Source: CAYXTI01 sp964468495 (GTDB lineage Bacteria > Pseudomonadota > Alphaproteobacteria > Rickettsiales > Rickettsiaceae). From it: a stretch of 35,812 bases of DNA. The notes beneath the pieces are model-generated. The model saw only the letters and a program-made list of their open reading frames with translations, searched no databases and was not told where the DNA came from. Positions 34,117-35,812 of the stretch are shown here, in pieces. Position 1 is the stretch's first letter; the number at the start of each line of letters is the position of its first letter. The position numbers and the translations under genes were made by a program. The stretch spans positions 1 to 35,812 of the forward strand of contig CAYXTI010000028.1 in NCBI GenBank assembly GCA_964468495.1, given 5' to 3'.

Positions 34117-34888
34117 AGAAATATTAATAGAGCATCAAATAAAGAATAAGCTTTATAATAGCTATTTGATAAAGACTGATGATATTGGAAAAGCATTATT
34201 AGAGGTAAAAAGTTTTGCTATAGAAAAGTTATTAAAATATAATAATACAGGGAGTGAAGGCGATTACATAATTGTAAAGCCTAAAACTGATATTATTGCA
34301 ATTGATCAAATAAGGGAACTACAATTTTTTTTGTATAAGAGTTCTGTTTTATCGGGAAAAAAGGTAGTAATTATTAATGATGTAGCAAGATTAACTGAAT
34401 ATGCAGCTAATTCGTGTTTAAAAATTTTAGAAGATACACCAAGAAATAGTTATTTGTTTTTATTAGCTTTAAGTAATGCTAATATACTTTCTACTATAGA
34501 ATCGCGATGTTTAAAGATTGATTATCAATATAATAATGTTATTAATATAGGTGTAGCAGATGAGTATATTAAAGGTTTATTGGAATCTACGCCGATAACA
34601 GAGCGAATGCAATTTATAAAAGAGTATGGTGCTAAGAATAAAGAATTATGGTATAAATTTTCATCAAATGCTATAAATTTAGCAAGTAGGTTATACAAGA
34701 AAACAATTAATACAAAAATAGTTTTATCTAAATTAGAAAATGATTTATATAATCAATTAGCAACTCATAGTACATTTTCTTTATATAATAAGTATATTAA
34801 AATAAAGCAATTAGTAGATGAAACAATAAAATTTGATTTAGATCAGCAAGTAAGTTGTTTGTTAATAATTGATCAACTTAAAAAATGA
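34109..34888 (+). CDS. holB: DNA polymerase III clamp-loader subunit (delta'-type)
   Basis: This 259-aa protein is a clamp-loader AAA+-like subunit that has lost Walker A, as in delta'. Diagnostic parts are IIAIDQIRELQFFLYKSSVLSGKKVVII, AANSCLKILEDTPRNSYLFLLA and the arginine-finger SRC motif in STIESRCLKID. The N-terminus is short, so the first AAA+ strand is reduced. It overlaps gltX by 8 bases and precedes recG by 3 bases, suggesting a gltX-holB-recG operon. Confidence 0.88.
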   Translation: MIKEILIEHQIKNKLYNSYLIKTDDIGKALLEVKSFAIEKLLKYNNTGSEGDYIIVKPKTDIIAIDQIRELQFFLYKSSVLSGKKVVIINDVARLTEYAANSCLKILEDTPRNSYLFLLALSNANILSTIESRCLKIDYQYNNVINIGVADEYIKGLLESTPITERMQFIKEYGAKNKELWYKFSSNAINLASRLYKKTINTKIVLSKLENDLYNQLATHSTFSLYNKYIKIKQLVDETIKFDLDQQVSCLLIIDQLKK

Positions 34889-34891
34889 AAG

Positions 34892-35812
34892 ATGGAAGAA
34901 TCTTATAATGTTTTGTTTAAACCGGTAGAGGATGTTTTATCAATAGGGAAAAGTAGTATATTAGCTATCAAAAGATTAGGTATATATAACTTAAGAGATT
35001 TACTTTTTTACTTACCAAAATCATATATAATTTATAATATATTTCCTAACTTATCAAAACTAGAATATGGTAAGTTGATTATAGTAAAAATATTTATTAC
35101 CAAAATAGAGCAGTTTTATAATAGAAGTGTGGTTTTAAATATACATGTAAGAAATGATAGTGGGAGACTAACATTAACATTTTTTAGGAGACCTCCTTTA
35201 TTTCTTATAAAGAGATTACAAATAGGATCAGAGCATGTGATTTCTGGGAAAGTACAGTACTATAATAATGAGTATCAAATATCTCATCCTGAATTTATTT
35301 TTAATAATGATTTAATTACTGAAGTAATGCCGTTATATCGATTAACTTATAAAGTAAATAATAAGCAATTATATGAGTATATAATAAAAGGGATAAAATT
35401 TTTTGATTTTATAATTAGTAATAGTAAAAAAAATTTTAATAATAACAATGAGCAAGATCAGGTAGATTATAATTCTAGAAAGGAGTTAATCTATTTAAAA
35501 GAGTTAGTTAAGGAGATAAAGGATCTTCATTTAATTAATAGTAGTACAGATTGTAGCGTAATTTCAGCACAAAGAAAAGCAGTGATAAAAAAGTTAGCAT
35601 ATAAGGAATTATTTGCAAATCAAATTGCGTTATATCAAATAAAAACTTCTTTAAGAAGAAAGAAAAAAGTTTATCAAATTAATACAAAAGTACATGATGA
35701 TATACTAAGAAACTTAGGTTTTAAGCTGACTGATGATCAAGAAAGAGTAATAAAAGAAATTATAGGAGATCAAAAATCACCTTGGCCAATGATGAGGTTA
35801 TTACAAGGTGAT
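34892..35812 (+). CDS. recG: ATP-dependent DNA helicase RecG, 3' end outside the window
   Basis: The frame runs from ATG at 34892 open to the window end, 307 codons without a stop. RecG remodels stalled replication forks and branched DNA. The N-terminal wedge/OB part is visible (GIYNLRDLLFYLPKSY, LTFFRRPPLFLIKRLQIG, QISHPEFIF), then VMPLYRLTYKV, and the start of the helicase core with the LTDDQERVIKEI motif. The window stops at LLQGD, immediately before the expected Walker A residues (VGSGKT). Confidence 0.92.
   Translation, partial: MEESYNVLFKPVEDVLSIGKSSILAIKRLGIYNLRDLLFYLPKSYIIYNIFPNLSKLEYGKLIIVKIFITKIEQFYNRSVVLNIHVRNDSGRLTLTFFRRPPLFLIKRLQIGSEHVISGKVQYYNNEYQISHPEFIFNNDLITEVMPLYRLTYKVNNKQLYEYIIKGIKFFDFIISNSKKNFNNNNEQDQVDYNSRKELIYLKELVKEIKDLHLINSSTDCSVISAQRKAVIKKLAYKELFANQIALYQIKTSLRRKKKVYQINTKVHDDILRNLGFKLTDDQERVIKEIIGDQKSPWPMMRLLQGD

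Overview
The window is very AT-rich bacterial DNA. Most genes are standard housekeeping genes, but the first 5 kb and parts of the intergenic space are strange. The gene set points to an obligate intracellular alphaproteobacterium of the order Rickettsiales: small AT-rich genes, an AmpG-type permease, an alphaproteobacterial mnmG-parA-parB cluster, and a leftover gene-transfer-agent (GTA) tail/lysis block. A flagellin-like protein and a FliS-like protein would fit a Midichloriaceae-like lineage, but that placement is inference.

Layout. (1) 1-5.1 kb, accessory region: a 5'-truncated unknown gene, a 411-aa unknown protein with internal repeats, and a tandem array of coiled-coil genes. In that array a block (end of a coiled-coil gene, short coiled-coil gene, conserved hairpin, FliS-like gene) occurs twice; the second FliS-like copy is a deletion-bearing pseudogene. 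(2) 5.1-5.65 kb: a 52-codon zinc-finger gene, a consensus promoter with a hairpin leader and an orphan Shine-Dalgarno, and tRNA-Ile(GAT). (3) 5.8-9.2 kb, plus strand: recA, then fatty-acid synthesis genes fabG-acpP-fabF. (4) 9.2-10.9 kb, minus strand: truA-prmC. (5) 11.3-14.3 kb, plus strand: a TlpA-like thioredoxin lacking one active-site cysteine, sppA, ampG. (6) 14.5-15.9 kb, minus strand: flagellin-like protein. (7) 16.2-22.5 kb, minus strand: cysS-ndk-mnmG-parA-parB-tsaB, with a perfect parS site against the mnmG stop codon and an apparent frameshift at the 5' end of cysS. (8) 22.6-27.4 kb, plus strand: a membrane histidine kinase, rsfS, a KefB-type antiporter and an exported SH3 protein. 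(9) 27.5-32.6 kb, minus strand: GTA host-specificity protein, a DUF2793-like protein, a holin-like protein and a GH24 lysozyme. (10) 32.7 kb to the end, plus strand: gltX, holB and the 5' part of recG.

How the parts relate. Three sets look functionally linked: the fab genes, the parA/parB/parS partition system, and the tail-fibre/holin/lysozyme block. The FliS-like protein (3.5 kb) and the flagellin-like protein (14.5 kb) could be a chaperone-client pair although they are unlinked and no other flagellar gene is present. The least explained part is the duplicated coiled-coil/FliS-like array: its three coiled-coil proteins share a short C-terminal motif, and its copies are at different stages of decay, which suggests recent amplification.
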